Positions 32,461 to 47,200 of a stretch of 64,000 nt of DNA are shown here, one piece after another (the first letter of the stretch is position 1; every line of letters begins with the position of its first letter). The position numbers and the translations under genes were made by a program. Where the stretch lies: assembly GCA_016584305.1 (NCBI GenBank), contig JACEEZ010018148.1, positions 370,183 through 434,182 on the forward strand, written 5' to 3'. Under the pieces are notes generated by a model. That model searched no databases, was not told the origin of the DNA, and was given only the letters and a program-made list of their open reading frames with translations. This stretch comes from Chionoecetes opilio. Its lineage: Eukaryota > Arthropoda > Malacostraca > Decapoda > Majidae.

Positions 32461-35259
32461 AAAGTAGCTTTGCATTGTGTTGTTTATCGGACTCTTGTTT
32501 TCTTCATCGGTCAAAGTGTTCTAGACTCAATATGACTAATAGCTAGTACTAATCTAAACAAAAAGATTTTTTTCTTCAATGTTTTCATGATCTCAGTCTC
32601 CATCTAGTCCCTAGATGTTGTTTTCACTACCGGTAGATTGTAAGGATGACAGTAATTCCTGAAAACTAAGAGGCATGTAAAAAAATTATATATGATGGGG
32701 GAAAGGTGACAGACATAAATGTTCTCAGCTATGTTCTTCAGTGATTGGAATTCTTGTGAAGTGTCCTGCTGACGACTTTCTTAAAATGAGAAGCAAGGTC
32801 TTCAGAACTGCTATAATCAAATGATTTGGTCCCTATTCGTCAGCTTGGATGAAGGGTGGCTATGTAATCCATTGTCCAATAACATAACATACACAGCAGT
32901 GTAAAGTACTGGTTTATTAGTTTGTCCCTCCCGAACTCATTCAGTAAATCCCCGGATATACCTGACTGGCAAAAAAAAAGTTTGTTAAAAGCCGAAATTA
33001 GTTGTATAGAGGTCTGTAAAAGCGAGGGTTTACTGTACATACACTCTTAACACATGCCAAGTGGTAGCCAAGACCGAGATAAGAGAAATCGATGTAGCAT
33101 CCTCTCCCAATTGCAAGAGGAAAAATGGCAGTTAACTAATATCATTCAATTTTTCATTCCTAATTCTGATGCTGAAAGCCCTGAGAACTTTTTACTACTT
33201 ATTCATAAAATTGCAAATGAAGGTACTTTTATGAAACTGACCCTTAACACTAGTTGGTTCAAAAATAGACTGCAAATTACTCAAAAAATCTATTCCAACA
33301 TTTTACAATGTAATCCTTAAAGTCTGTGAGGACAAAAGAACAGGGACCCCTCAGTGCAGATACTAATGTCTACATAGCACTTTATCCACTTCCACACATA
33401 TTCTTGGGCTTGCAAGTTTTCAATCTTGCTTTTTCTTCAATATGGTGAAAAAGTGTCATTCAGTGTCTGTATCCGTCCAAATATTGATCTCTTAATGGAG
33501 AATAAGAAACTGAAGTGCATTTAATTTGTAGTTCTGTATTTTATACTGAATGTAATTCATTAACATGCTTTCATACTTCAACACTGAATGTTTCCATTCA
33601 TAACTTTGGTTTTAAAATGTAGCTAACATTTCTTGGTAAAGGCTGATATAAAAAATATAGTAATTCAATCTTGGTAAAATCTCAATTCCATTATCAAAAT
33701 TTTCCTTTGCCCCAAATTGCTCAATATGATTTAAAAATACAAACGTAATTATATCAAATAAGACAAATTTCCGAAAAAAATATCCTTAATAGAAATTAAT
33801 ATTATGGGGTATGCATAGAGCAAGAAATTACTTCATATCACTACCTAAGACAACAACTGTATCTATTCACATTAAATGCCCGTCCATTTTCCGTATTTGT
33901 CATGCCACAGACTATCAGTAGTCAGTAGTGTAACAATATTATTCAGGCAACCAATAACTGTAAAGACAGACTCATTCCACACTCACTCTATTGTGGTAGG
34001 CAGGCATCATTTCCCTCTAAGATTATCCGGGAATGAGAGGAATATCAACACCTCAATCTAAACAATTTGTACTATTCACAATTTTGTAATGATTGTATTG
34101 AGACCATTATGTGGTTTAATGAAATCACAAAAAGTGGTGGGGTGGGGTGCCTGTGACAAGGGTAGAATGACAGGTCCTCACATCCTGGGTTTTAGTAATT
34201 CCAGTATTAGGAGTTAATGATACACACAACAGCATATTGATTGATAAGGACCATCTACCCTTGCCACGTACATGCATAAGTGAAGACAGTTTAGCATTGA
34301 TTACGGATGTATGAGCAGTTTTATTTACACACTTTCCACACTAAGTTATAAGCTTCTGTTGCACATATATTTCTCATAAAAAATAAACTCACTTTGTAGG
34401 ATGTGAAATGTCATTATTGGTGATGCAAACATACCTATATATCCCTAAATGGCATATAACGTACTCCACCGATAAGCTGGCAGGCTAGGACAATTATCTT
34501 ATCACTGGTAAAAATCTTATCATTGTGATTCAAGACTTTCCACTTTGAGAGGATGGTCAAAACTTAACATGAGTATGTATGCATTGGTTTCAATAATTAT
34601 AAGCTTCAATAATGTTAAGTTAGTTTTGCCAGTCTCCCACAGCAGAAAGATCTATGTAATTCATAAATAATTCTGGTTATAAAAGAAGTGACATTTCAAA
34701 TTAAGAGATTGCATATAAACAGTCCAGTCAAAGAAATGTCTATGCCACTAGTGATGCAATAGTACAAATTGTACTTCATTTTGTACTAAATCCCAAGGCT
34801 GAAATGGCCCTCCCTCATATATTACAAATCCCACTTAGTATATTCCCATCTCCTTTCTTTCCCAATGTGTTTACTCTCAGGATAATAAAGCACTTCTAGC
34901 TTTTCAATACTCGCATTCAAGGGCCAACTCCTTCCTGAACTCCCCACCGTTATCACTCCCAGACTTAAATTCCTGTTAATTTGTATGAAAACCTCCTAGC
35001 TTAACACACATTCCTGGGCTTCCACTTAGATAAAGAAGCTTTAGTAATTTTTTTTTTTTTTGTCAATCACTGGACGTCAACGTGTGCCGACTTTCCTCAT
35101 ATCGTAACATGCATACGACTCTAACAGATCCATCCCCATCACACTTCACACGTTTTCTGACACAACATTGCAATATCACACTTCACAAGACTCAAAATTA
35201 TACCCCTTCACACTTAGTTCACCAGCCTAAAAATCACCTCCCCTTAGCTATCTGCATCA
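32461..35259. other. Intergenic region between the BTB-ZF gene and Dp, nothing recognised
   Basis: AT-rich. I see no coding exon with homology, no array and no clear transposon ends. A polypyrimidine run at 35048 and short ORFs of fewer than 90 residues are not convincing. Confidence 0.4.
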
Positions 35260-38200
35260 CTAACTAATGTCAACATCTGAGTCTTCCAGCATTTCTTCCT
35301 CTTCCTCGTCACCAAAGGAAGACGGAGAGGCAGAGTCTCGATGTTCGTTCTGGAGGGAAATAAGTGAGGAGTGACGGGATATGGCTCCAAGGGTGTTAAC
35401 GGTACTTGTGTTAGCCGTCCGAGCTATGGCACCAACTTCCGGGTCCTCTTCTCCAAAGCCTTCCGAGCCAAGCGTATTAAAATCTTCACGCAGATTGAGC
35501 TTTGGTTCGTGGTTACCTTCCGCTAAATCTGTTGAGAATAGCAATGGAATAAAATGAGAAATACATATATTTGTAAACTTTGGAATGTGTGCAAATAAAG
35601 GCATCCTAAACCCTTAATAGTATCCATTATTTATGAGTGCATTTATCAAAATATTCCATTCTTAAGTACTATCATGATAAGCTTTATGGGAAGATAACAT
35701 GTGGTGGAATTTATCAAAACAAAACAAAATCACATACCATGTCTAATTTCTCTTACTCATTAATCCTCAGTTATAACAACATTTACTCTCTTTTGCAAAT
35801 TTTGTTATGTATTTGAGGCTAGACACAGCAGCAACCAGTTCCCGCCGAAATGTATTGAATGACTTATAATGAGGACCTGAGACAGATGGTTGTTCCTGCT
35901 TACTGCTGTGCTTGTGCTTGAAATAATTTACATCCAAAAACACTTCATTACAAACTTAGTACTGAGTTTCTGGTGTTGTCTAATTACTTACAATCCATTT
36001 TCACATGATCAATTTTGAACCAACATTTCTCAATTGACGCTACATGACGCTACGCTACATGACTAAGTGAGTTTATTTCATGTAGATCCTCTCCCTCTTA
36101 AGCTGCAGAACAAGGACATTACGTATTACAAACAGATGAGATATAATAAATAAAAATAAAATAAAAATAAAATAATAAGTAATAATAAATAGTAAAAATA
36201 ATAGTAGTAATAGTAATAATCATAATAGTAAATAAATAATAAATATAAATAATAAATAATAAATAAATAATAAACAATGTTAATAGAAGAATTACCTATA
36301 ACGTAGCTTTCCAAAGCCTTCGGTACTAATGATTTTGCTCTCACGAGATCCACCTTGGAACAATGAGCCTTGTCGAGACCTGTGGGAACATGAAAGTCAG
36401 TACACTTTGTGAGTGGCAATTCATATTAAATATCTGCAAAACTACAACGCTATGACAATATTTTAAATGTTCTATTGTGCTAATTAATTTCAAAGAAAAT
36501 GCAAGATCAAAACAAAACATGATATAATCTCTATCTAAAGAAAAATTCCAACTAACCTAAAGCCATGCCCATTCGTTTCAAAACTTCAATGTCATCATGG
36601 ATTTCAAATCTATCTTCGAAGTCGAAAAGATATTCAGTTCTGTAAGGACAAATAGGCAAGTTTGTTAATACTACAAAATATTTACAAGACCCTATAAACA
36701 TATTTATCTATATTTCTCAAAAACAACAACACCGCTGAAACTACACTGAAAACATGTAAGGCAAAAACTGTTCTTGCATGTTAGATTCAGAAATACTTAA
36801 AACTTTATCAACAGCTTGGATTCATAAATCATATCATTTAATCAATCATCACCGCCATTCTATTTCCTTAGCTAGAAAGGATGGATGGATGGAAGGAAGA
36901 AAGAAAGAGAGAGCAAGATAATTATTTCCCTTATGTCACAACTAGGTAAATACACACACACAAACACCTAGGTTAAAATAGGTAAATACACACACATACA
37001 CTTTTCATATAGATGGCTCCCTCTCAATCAAGTGGGGTGGCACATAACAGAAAATAGATGAGCATCTTCTACTTTTTGTTTGTGTGGGAATTAACACTAC
37101 CACGGGAAGGTATCTGATCATCTGCCCTTGCCCCTTATAGCCACTTCCAACGATACACAGAGAATAGACACACAAACTATGACACATTATGCCAATTACT
37201 TTCCATTTGATTGTTAAAAAAAAAATTTACATGATAAATCCTATAAAATTTGAACCATAAAAGCATATGAAAAGTACTATTTTATACTTTCAACTTACCA
37301 TCTGCAACAATAGTAAAGTAAGTGAAATATCAGTGTTAGCTGAAATAAATTGATAGCTAAGTTGAAAAATACTGAAGTAAACCACTTACTTGTCATTAGA
37401 AATAGAACACTCGATAACAGTTTTCTTGTTAGTGTTGACGATGATAAATGGTAATTGGATGGCTGAGTTTGGCGAAGGGGTTCCCTGTATCCGCTCTTCA
37501 GTGCGATTTCGTTCTACCAGGTTTTTGAAGGCGATTTGCTGAAACAGAAAACATTTTTAGGAGGAAGTACAGAAAGTTGAAGATATGAATATAACTTCAA
37601 TATTCAAATGAAACCTAAAGTCTACCTGCCAGGGATGAACACATGTACTTTGCTTCATCCATTCAAATGACCCAACTCAATTTTGATACTTTTCATTATT
37701 CATTACTGGTCAGCAAAGTTATGGTGTCAAAACTAATAAGAAGAATATGGTGTTTATGATCACCAGGCTGAACTGTTTAGAACCTAAATATTCAACCAGT
37801 GGTATTTTCCCCCCGTTATGTTGCCCCTTTACCGCCTTTCAAGAAGTGTCACAGACTATTCCTGGACTCCTGTAGCATGAGTTCATAATGAATGGCAGGA
37901 CAGACTTAAGTATACAGGATCCATACACCATCCATCATGTTTTCTCCCCCTTGGAACCTTCCAAAAGCAGGTGTCCAATAGAGTGTGAAGTGCCTGGGAC
38001 AAAACTAAGGAACTGTTGGCATAACGTCATTGGTCTTGACGAGACAGGTGCTAAAACCAAAACAAATATTTTGATATTGACCGAAGTTTAGATAAATATA
38101 AACATGGGTTTATCCATATACCTAGTTGTACCATACAGGGCCTGAGCTTTACTTGCTCACACAAATACTAAATACAACTTGAAATTTACACATTCTATAT

Positions 38201-41200
38201 ATGAAAAAAAAAAATTATGAAAATTGAAAATTTTTGACAAGTAAAAAATTCAAACCAAATTTTTTCTAATGAAATTTTTTACATTTTACAAAACTGATCA
38301 AACTTTACAAAAAAAGCAAATTTCACACAAAAAATCTCAAAAAATGTCAAAAGTTGCAGAAGAAAATTTCAAATATTATTAAGTGGAACAAAAGTTGCCT
38401 TACTTGTATTATGAGATCTTGAAGCTGTTGTGTTTTAAGTTTTATTCTTTCCACCCTTTTAAATCTTTCTTGTTCCAGTTTCCGACATTCTTGAGCTGAA
38501 TTGGTAGGTAGTCCTAACCACCTGATTTCTTTCTTTTCTTTGCTGATAATGTTCATTGCCATCAAAACATTCAAGGCATCATAAACCCGCCGCCGAATGT
38601 TCTTCTGGTCGTACTGAAATACATGGATGCATTAACATCTTATTCTAAATTACTCTTTTTGGACACCTTAGAACACCCTTAACCCCTTCACACCCAGATC
38701 TTTCCTTTGCTATATAAAATTGTCTGTTGTCAGTCATAAAATCACGTAAAGTAACTGAATATACCAAATTAGTTAGTCGACAAGGATACTAAACAGGTCA
38801 TATCTATAAAATATTGCTTATATTCACTAAAAATTGTCTAATGGTACCCAAATTACAATGGAAAGTACGTTCTGGGTCTCAAGGGGTTAAGGGGATGGCA
38901 TGACAAACAAGTCTCTATTTACTCCCGTCAGTACACTCACTCTTGTGCCCTTGCCCTCTCCTCTCCCCCCTTAATCTATCACACTCCAGTTTTTCAACAC
39001 TTTTCCCCTATTTTATTGGGGGCCTTCCTCTAACATCCTCAGAATCCACTCCACTATGACAATTTTATTCTATTCTCTCCCTATAAGATTGATTGATTGC
39101 TTGATTGTAATGCCAAAAAAAGGGGCAATGTGCCAGACTCTCCCTATGAGACCAAACCACCACAGGGAGCAGAGTTTGGCCACCTCCAACCCTCCACAAC
39201 TCATCCAGTCACCCTTCATTAAAACTTTACATAGGCACCACTTCTACTGCTCACACAATGAATCACATTATCCTCACTTCTCAAATAACTCATATCCAGT
39301 CTTGATTCAAAATCTTTAGCCGACATCCTTACTGATTATCTCAGAAAGTTACTGATGCAACTTTGGATTAATTACTCCTGGCACTAATTCATAAATGCAA
39401 ATCTTCCACTTACTTTATAATAATAATTAGTTTATTAACATTAGATATAGATACATCATTATAATGCGTATATAATCATTGTAAGGATAATGTTATTAAT
39501 TTGTTGAATTATTATATATTATGTATTATTATTCATTGGATTACTATAACATTAACCTTTACATGCCTTACATTAGCACCATCCGAGGGTGAAGCGCATC
39601 GTGTGGGGTCCGTGAACTCTGACACCAACTCATCGGCGACTTCATTGTACGATGTTGTACCCTTAGCCTTAACTTTTTCACAGACCTTCATGGAAAAGTG
39701 ACGTAGGCCTTTGCCCCCTTTCTCACTCTTCCTGCGTTTGCTGTGGGAGATAAAAAATATATAACATTTGTTCTGTCTTATTTCATGTTCATACCATCAT
39801 CATACTGTAATACAAAGGTCTGTAAATATGCATGCATATATCATGAAATTGCCACAAAATACTTTAAAGTACACAAATAAAAAACAAATATACAAATAAA
39901 ATGCGGCAATTCCAATACATTATCATTACTACTCTGACAAGCCACTTCTCAATTCCAAGATTCTTTATTGCTCATTCCAATATTTATCCCCCTCTCCAGG
40001 TCAACAAAATAAAGTACTATTTTTTCTTAGCAATAAACCACTTCGGCAACTGCTGATTATGAATAATGCATTAGAAAACCCTCTGTCTGGTCTAATTCCA
40101 AACTACATCACATCTATGAGATTAACATTATAAAACATACAGGAAAGAGGAACCGGGAAAAGATTGGCCACACTCCAAAACTTCAGCAAAAGGTTGAGGA
40201 ATATTTTCAGCATTGAAATTAAATGGCTGGTAATGAAGACACCGCTACGGAAGATAATGTTATTGCATGCAACAGGTTCACATATAACCCTTAGACTAAT
40301 AACATTAACATTCAACAATTGTATGAAAATAATAATACTTACTTTTCAACACCATAATCAAAGTCAAATTCATGTCGTTTTCGAGCACCACTGTGATCTA
40401 AGATTGGCGTTGTCATGAGACTCTTGGGAGGAGTGCTGTTGATGACTTGGGTCGTGTTCTGCTGCTGCTGATGATGATGTGACTGTTGCTGTTGGACCTG
40501 CTGAGCTTGTTGATGCCGAATTTGAGGTTGCCCCAGCTGCTGAGTCTGTAAAGTCTATTGAGAGAAACAACACATTCAAGTTCAGCTGAGAAAATACAAA
40601 TGAAAGGAATGAAAGTTCATGCTACATTCATGGACCTTGAGAATGCACATGACAGAACTGATTTGGCAGCAATGTGGGATGTATTGAAGGTGTATGGTGA
40701 GGGTGGGAAGCTACTGAATGGTGTGAAAGCTTTTCATAAGGATGCAAACTCTTGAGAACCTATACTCACTCCAAAACCTATACTCACTCGAGTATAGGTT
40801 TTGGAATACAAGGAGTAAGGCAAAGATGTGTGATGTCCCAATGGCTATTTAGCCCACGCATGGATGGTGAAATATGAGAGATGAAAGCAAAAGGTGGAGT
40901 TGTTTAAGTGGAAATGCAAGTTAATGGTGGATGTTGTATATATAATTCTTTTTTTAGATTAGTATACAGTTCTAGTTAGAGAAAATTATAATGACCTACG
41001 CTCTTAGAACTGTGATTGATAGTGTGTTAAGAAAACGGAAGCTGAGGGCAAAAGGTGATGGTTAAAGAAGAGTGACCTCATAAGAAGGTAAAGTTAAGTG
41101 GTAGATAATGAGAGCTCACACAGAGCATGAGTTTGAGTGTCCATAGCAATGTGAAATTAGGCTGAATAGAGAACAATTGGAGGAGGTTTAGGAACTTAAG

Positions 41201-44200
41201 TATCTCGACAAATCATACATGATCATGCAGCTTAGCGAGTTGCCATTAAGTTACCGAGACTGATCCATGTAAATACAGAGCCTGCCTTTTGAGATAGCAA
41301 TGAAGATGATAAGGATTGTCCAAATACTAATGTATGACTTAGTAAGTATTGCATTCACCATTCAATCACTTACAATTGGATTGGCAGTCAGAGAGCCGGT
41401 CTGTGTTCGAATGACCACTGGAGAGGTACCATGGGAGGATCTGGCAACTATTGAGTGTTGTTGTTGGTCCAAGGTTCTTAATGGCGACTTCAGGTGTGCA
41501 CTGCTGACTGGTAACATTACTTGACTTCCACCTGCAACAAGGCATCATTATCAAAAATGTAAAAAAAAAATTTAAATAGCACTTTTTCCTACTATCCTTT
41601 TCCTAAACATATAGGAATGTCACTAACACAAAGCAGATTGCATACATAACAATGGGACTTAAATTTACACAAGACAGAATTATACTCTTAAAATATTTTG
41701 ATACAGAATACTGTGGACAGCCTTGTAAAAGAGAAACATGTTCATAAAGAACCTTTACCCCAATAACATGGAACAGTATATTCGACCAACCTTAAACGTT
41801 ATAGACCTATGTTTTTTGCTATCATTATAACCCCTAGCTTCACTTTATATACTTTGGGCCACATTCACTTTCAGCTTGTTACACCAATCTAAATTCTGTG
41901 ACTAGACTCTGTAGCTTCTCCCTGCTAGGCTACCTGCATCAAGCGCTGCATCATCTCCAAACAATAACAGACACACTTCTCACTGTCTCTGATATCCATA
42001 AACCAGTCTGGCCCCTTTTCCATGACTTTATTTCTTTATTGAAAATCTTTGTATTTTTCTGGCAAATCCTGCATACCTTTGCCACTTACTGAGTCTTCTG
42101 CCAGCTGCTCCAAATACCAGACTTCACCAGACTCCAAATTATTTTAGCTGCCATAACTAAAAAAAATATCGACATTGATACAATTGTTGGGGCCTCTCAT
42201 CTTGCACTGGCATAGGGCCCAGCATCTCCTATATCCTCCACTGCAATTAGCATATGTAACATTCATAGTAAGTGTAGACAAGATTCCACATGCATTCTAT
42301 TTTTAGTACAATGCGTCAATGCCAATGCAATGTAAAAGCATGACTCAAGTAATAAATTTGATTTCTATATTATGTGAAAAAGAAAAATGATTAAACAACC
42401 ATGGAATAAAAACATATTACAAATTTAGGAGAATAGAAACATGCCATAGACGATGAAAATAGCACACTTACGTATATTCTGGGTAGTGAGTTGGCCTTGT
42501 TTTGCAGGAATGGCAAAAATTTGACTGGGCAATTTGCTTGTCTGCAGTACAGAGTGGCCCTGAGAAACAATCAGAATACGATAATGAACAAAATTGACAT
42601 GATCAGATGCAATTTGGTTTAGTTCTATGAAAGGATAAAACTGATGCAATATAGTCAGCTCCACATAAAGTTTCCTAGGAAGAATATGCAGCTGGTTTGT
42701 TTGTTGACCTGGCAAAGGATGTTGACATGGTGCCAGAAGAGGTGGTCTGATGGGCTCTACAGACACTTGAGGTCAATGGCATGATAAGTAGTGAGATGGC
42801 AGTAAATATGATGCACACCAAGGATCAGTGCTGAACTTGCCAGCATAACTTGATCAAATTATTGAATAAAGCAGAAGTAACTGTACTAAGATTAAAAATG
42901 TCAATGATGAACCTTACTTGATCCCCTGAGGTTTTGACAAAGGCAGTTTTAACACTGGTTCCTGAGCCACTGGCGCCCCCGGCGGCCAGCTGGACGGGCA
43001 GATTCCCACCTTTACTACCCATCAACTTGATCATCTGTGGCTGCCCTCCTGAAAAACAATAAATATGAACCAATTAGGATCATTATTATTTCTATAATAA
43101 ACAAACAAAAAAAGAGAACAATCGACATTGACAATTGACTGGATTGTAAGGCTGAATATTATAAAAACATGCCATGCAGTTGAAAAAATTTACAGCTATG
43201 TTAGTGCATGTGTTTCAGTGAAAGAATATTTGATCAATACATTGTATAAACAAATGTTGGGACTGGTATATGGGGTGTATTCAGAACATAATGTATTGAA
43301 TAAAACCCATCTCAAGGAAGACATAAGAAAAAACAGTTCCAGATGTCTTGGAGCAGAATTGTTACTCTTTTTAAGGACCCATGACAGGCAGAGGCTGGAA
43401 GGACCCATAAGCTGCTTGTCACATTTCTATCAAAGCTATTATATACTGCATACATATATGAAGTTTAGTTTAGACTACACCGACACTTGTTCCTCGAAAC
43501 TCCCTCATGGGGGTGGCTACAACAGAAGTCTCCATTAGCACCTGTCCATGCACCTCATCCTCCACACCTCTACCTCTCCTATTCCTCTCTCACTCACATA
43601 TTCCAACACTTCATCTTCCCATTTACCAGGAGGTCTTTCTCTCAACTTTCGCATCTACGTAATCTACTCTTCTATATCCTTCCTTCTCTTCTCATAATAC
43701 TTTCACCCATCCTCTTCAGGTGTCCAAATCATCTCAGTTCAGCATATTTTAACCACTAAGTTCACTCCCTCACATTTATTGGTCATTTCAAATCTTCCAT
43801 ACATTTTCATAACCATCCATTCTCTTCACACCACATCCATCTATCAGGCAACTCAATTACAGATCCCTCTCCCCTCTTGAGCACTGTGTGGCGAGGAAGT
43901 TTTGCAGCTGCTGTCTATTCAAACACATGAATGGTCTGCACCGTTTTGCCTATATGCCAAAAAAATTGTATTTGGGGAACACTGCTTCAACCTGTCAAGA
44001 TGTAAGATTTCTCTTCATTGTTCAGCTTAGCATGACTCATTCTGATGACTTAGCTACTGGTGATACCATAACAGGCTTTAATGTTAAAAAAATATGACAT
44101 TCATTTTGTGGCCAAGATTGATTCTTGAACCATATGTTTCCAATGAAACATTACTAACAACCAATGAGATGTGCACCACAATCACAAACTTTCTTTGTCA

Positions 44201-47200
44201 ATAAATCGAGTAAATCGCATTAAAAATGACATATTGGATCTGCAACATAAGTATGAAAATGATAAGATAGGATAAGATACTTTGATCCTATCTAGACACT
44301 TTGCAAGTACCAATTACAAGGTTATTGACTATACAAAGTGCCACCACGCCAGGACGAACCTGGTGGGCTCGAACCGCTGACCGAATGCGCAGGGACGCTG
44401 CACACGCGAGCCCGCAGCTCTACCAACCGAGCCACCCTGACGGGTAGTATGAAAATGAGGTATTGCTAGATGCCTGCTTAAAGTAGGATCTTAAGTTGCC
44501 AATTCAAAATTGGGTCAGAAAAGGTAGATCTTCACACTTTCCAAATAAGGTGTCATTGGATAATTAGGTATCTAAACCTTTTCCATGGCCTCTGTAGTAT
44601 ACCTCTTTCATATTAGATCAAGCGTGATAAGAATATAGGGGGCTTACAAGACACCAATTTGTACTAGCATAATGTCTGCTCCAGGTATGTATTTGTGGAT
44701 GGAATAGTAAGCGAAATGAACACATAACTGGTAATGTTGGTGTGGAGATGACCATATATAATACAAAATGGAGGTTGAATACAATATTGCATGTAGACGA
44801 CACTATGCTTCCAGCATTAATTAAGTAAAAAGGATTCACAAAACTTGGAAAATTCAGTACTGTTTATAAGAAGGAAACACCTCAGACCTGGATGTAGAAT
44901 ATGTGTTAAGGGACCAAGATTCAAGCAACTAAAAAGGCTACTGTTAAGAGGTGTGTACCTATTACCTATTACTAATCACCTACTTCAGAGGTGGCTGTGG
45001 TGTATGCAGAATGGAGACAAAGTGATGAAAGCATAACATAGTACAGGTTGGATGTGCCCAGCAAGATAGAGGGAATGAGTTGAGGAAGGGTTGTGATAGT
45101 GGTGGTGGTGAAATGCAGCACTCAAGAGAGGGTTCGGTCACCCAAAGAAGATGGGTTAGTGATGGCAAGATGGATCATAAGAAAATTATTCAAGAGATGG
45201 TAAAAATGTAAGAGGCCAACCCTATGTAAAGCTGTAGGATAATGTTAAGGGCCTATGTCTAACTCGGCCCAGCTTGAATGACCAACTCAGCCCATGTCAT
45301 ACAAACAATTATGGATCACCAACTGGGTACTTCTGCCCTACCAACTCTTCCACAGCAAGTCTGAGTAACCGTAGTAACACCAAGATGAGGCAGGCCTGCT
45401 CTCTATCCTTACCTTATATCTCCTTGCATTCCAAAACTTTCACTCATTTCTCCATTTACCCTGAGACATGCCACTGCATCCTTATAAAAAGCCTTTAACA
45501 CCATTAAATAGCTTCCCACCCACACCATACACCTTCAATACATTCCACATTGCTCTCCCATCAATTCTACCATATGCTTTCTCAAGGTTCATGAATATTG
45601 CATAAACATAAACAAACATTAAACATGTGCATAAACTTTCTTCTATTTCATTAGGATTTTCTCAATTGTAATCCTGTGAGAAAATCTGATTCAAACATCC
45701 CCTACTTTTTCTAAAACCTCCCTGCTCTTTACTGATCCCCACTCGGTAATCTTTTGCATCCTTTCATACTTGTAGCATACATGCCTGCTGAACACATTGA
45801 AGAGCTTTTAGTACGCTTGTACAGAAAAGCTACCAGCTCATCAGCCATTACATAAAAACAAGGATTAATTAATATCTGGCCTCCATATGTGATGTATATT
45901 TGCAAGAAGTGTTCACACCAATAGTGATGTTAAAAGTTGGCTTCATAGGCTCAATTTGAAAGCATGGAAAGGGCAGCTCAGCTTCTACCTTCTCATCAAG
46001 TTTCTGCAAGAGGTCAGACTGGTGACCCTTCAGGTGTGCCTCTTTTCTAATAGCAAGGTGTTAAGAAAGAAACAACCACAGTATTCAAAACATCATAACC
46101 AACTTGTAGACCTCTGGGATTTCAAAAATGGTCAAAGGTCAGCAAAAAATCTGCAGAGAGCAGCTTCTTATCTGATTGCTGTCAATGTAGCATAATGAGT
46201 GCTTCATGTTCTGATTTTCTTGTGTTTACCTAGTTGACTTATGATATACGGGAAATGCCTGTATACATAAAGATATAGCAGACATTCATTGTCTTGCTAA
46301 TTCATAACTGTGGACAGAGTTGTTGATGGGTCGAGGCCTGCAATCTATTACAGTATGGAGAGAGAAAGAGATATATATATAGAGAGAGAATTAGGATGTA
46401 CAAGGACAAGGCGCATGTACAGGTGCAAATGGAGACTATCACGACCACCATCTTGAGGGAGTTCAGAACAGGCACTAGCAAATAGGCAAGAATAGCATTA
46501 GTACATTTTCTCAAAGCCAACACACAGAAGGAACACCTAGCAATGGAGAAAGCCGAGGTGCTGTAGAAAGTTAGTGAGGTTACAAACAGGTCAGGCTACA
46601 CCAATTTAGAGTATGAAGTAGAAAAAGTTGGGTTATAAACTGAGAAAAGCCAGTGTTTTTGAAGTGATGCCTTATGCAAAGTCTAATTATCCAAACATAT
46701 CGCATTCCAAGAGGCTGATATCCATTCCCAACATCAATGCCATAGCAAATGCAAAATATGAAAGTTAGGAGTTTCTGGAAAGCTTTTTTGTTTTCGAGAT
46801 TAGACTTTTAAGGGATCACCTGAAGATCCGTCACCCCAGAATGTCCACCTGAAGATCCGTCACCCCAGAATGTCCACCTGAAGATCCGTCACCCCAGAAT
46901 GTCCACCTGAAGATCCGTCACCCCAGAATGTCCACCTGAAGATCCGTCACCCCAGAATGTCCACCTGAAGATCCGTCACCCCAGGATATCTCACCTGAAG
47001 AACCGTCACCCCAGCCCACAGTGAATGTAATTTATAAAATTAGGATAACAAATATATTCCTTTGTGTTATGCATCTTTTGTAAAAGTTTAAAGAAAAATT
47101 TAGAGTAATATACAGTGTTCCAAAATACAAAATACATTATACTTTACTCAGTATTCCAAAATACAGTAATTTATTTAGTAGATTTATACTTCAGGCAGTC

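Noticed and set aside
33054..33320. 88-residue plus-strand ORF in the BTB-ZF/Dp intergenic region
   Set aside because: No domain, no flanking splice signals that extend it, and ordinary AT-rich composition.
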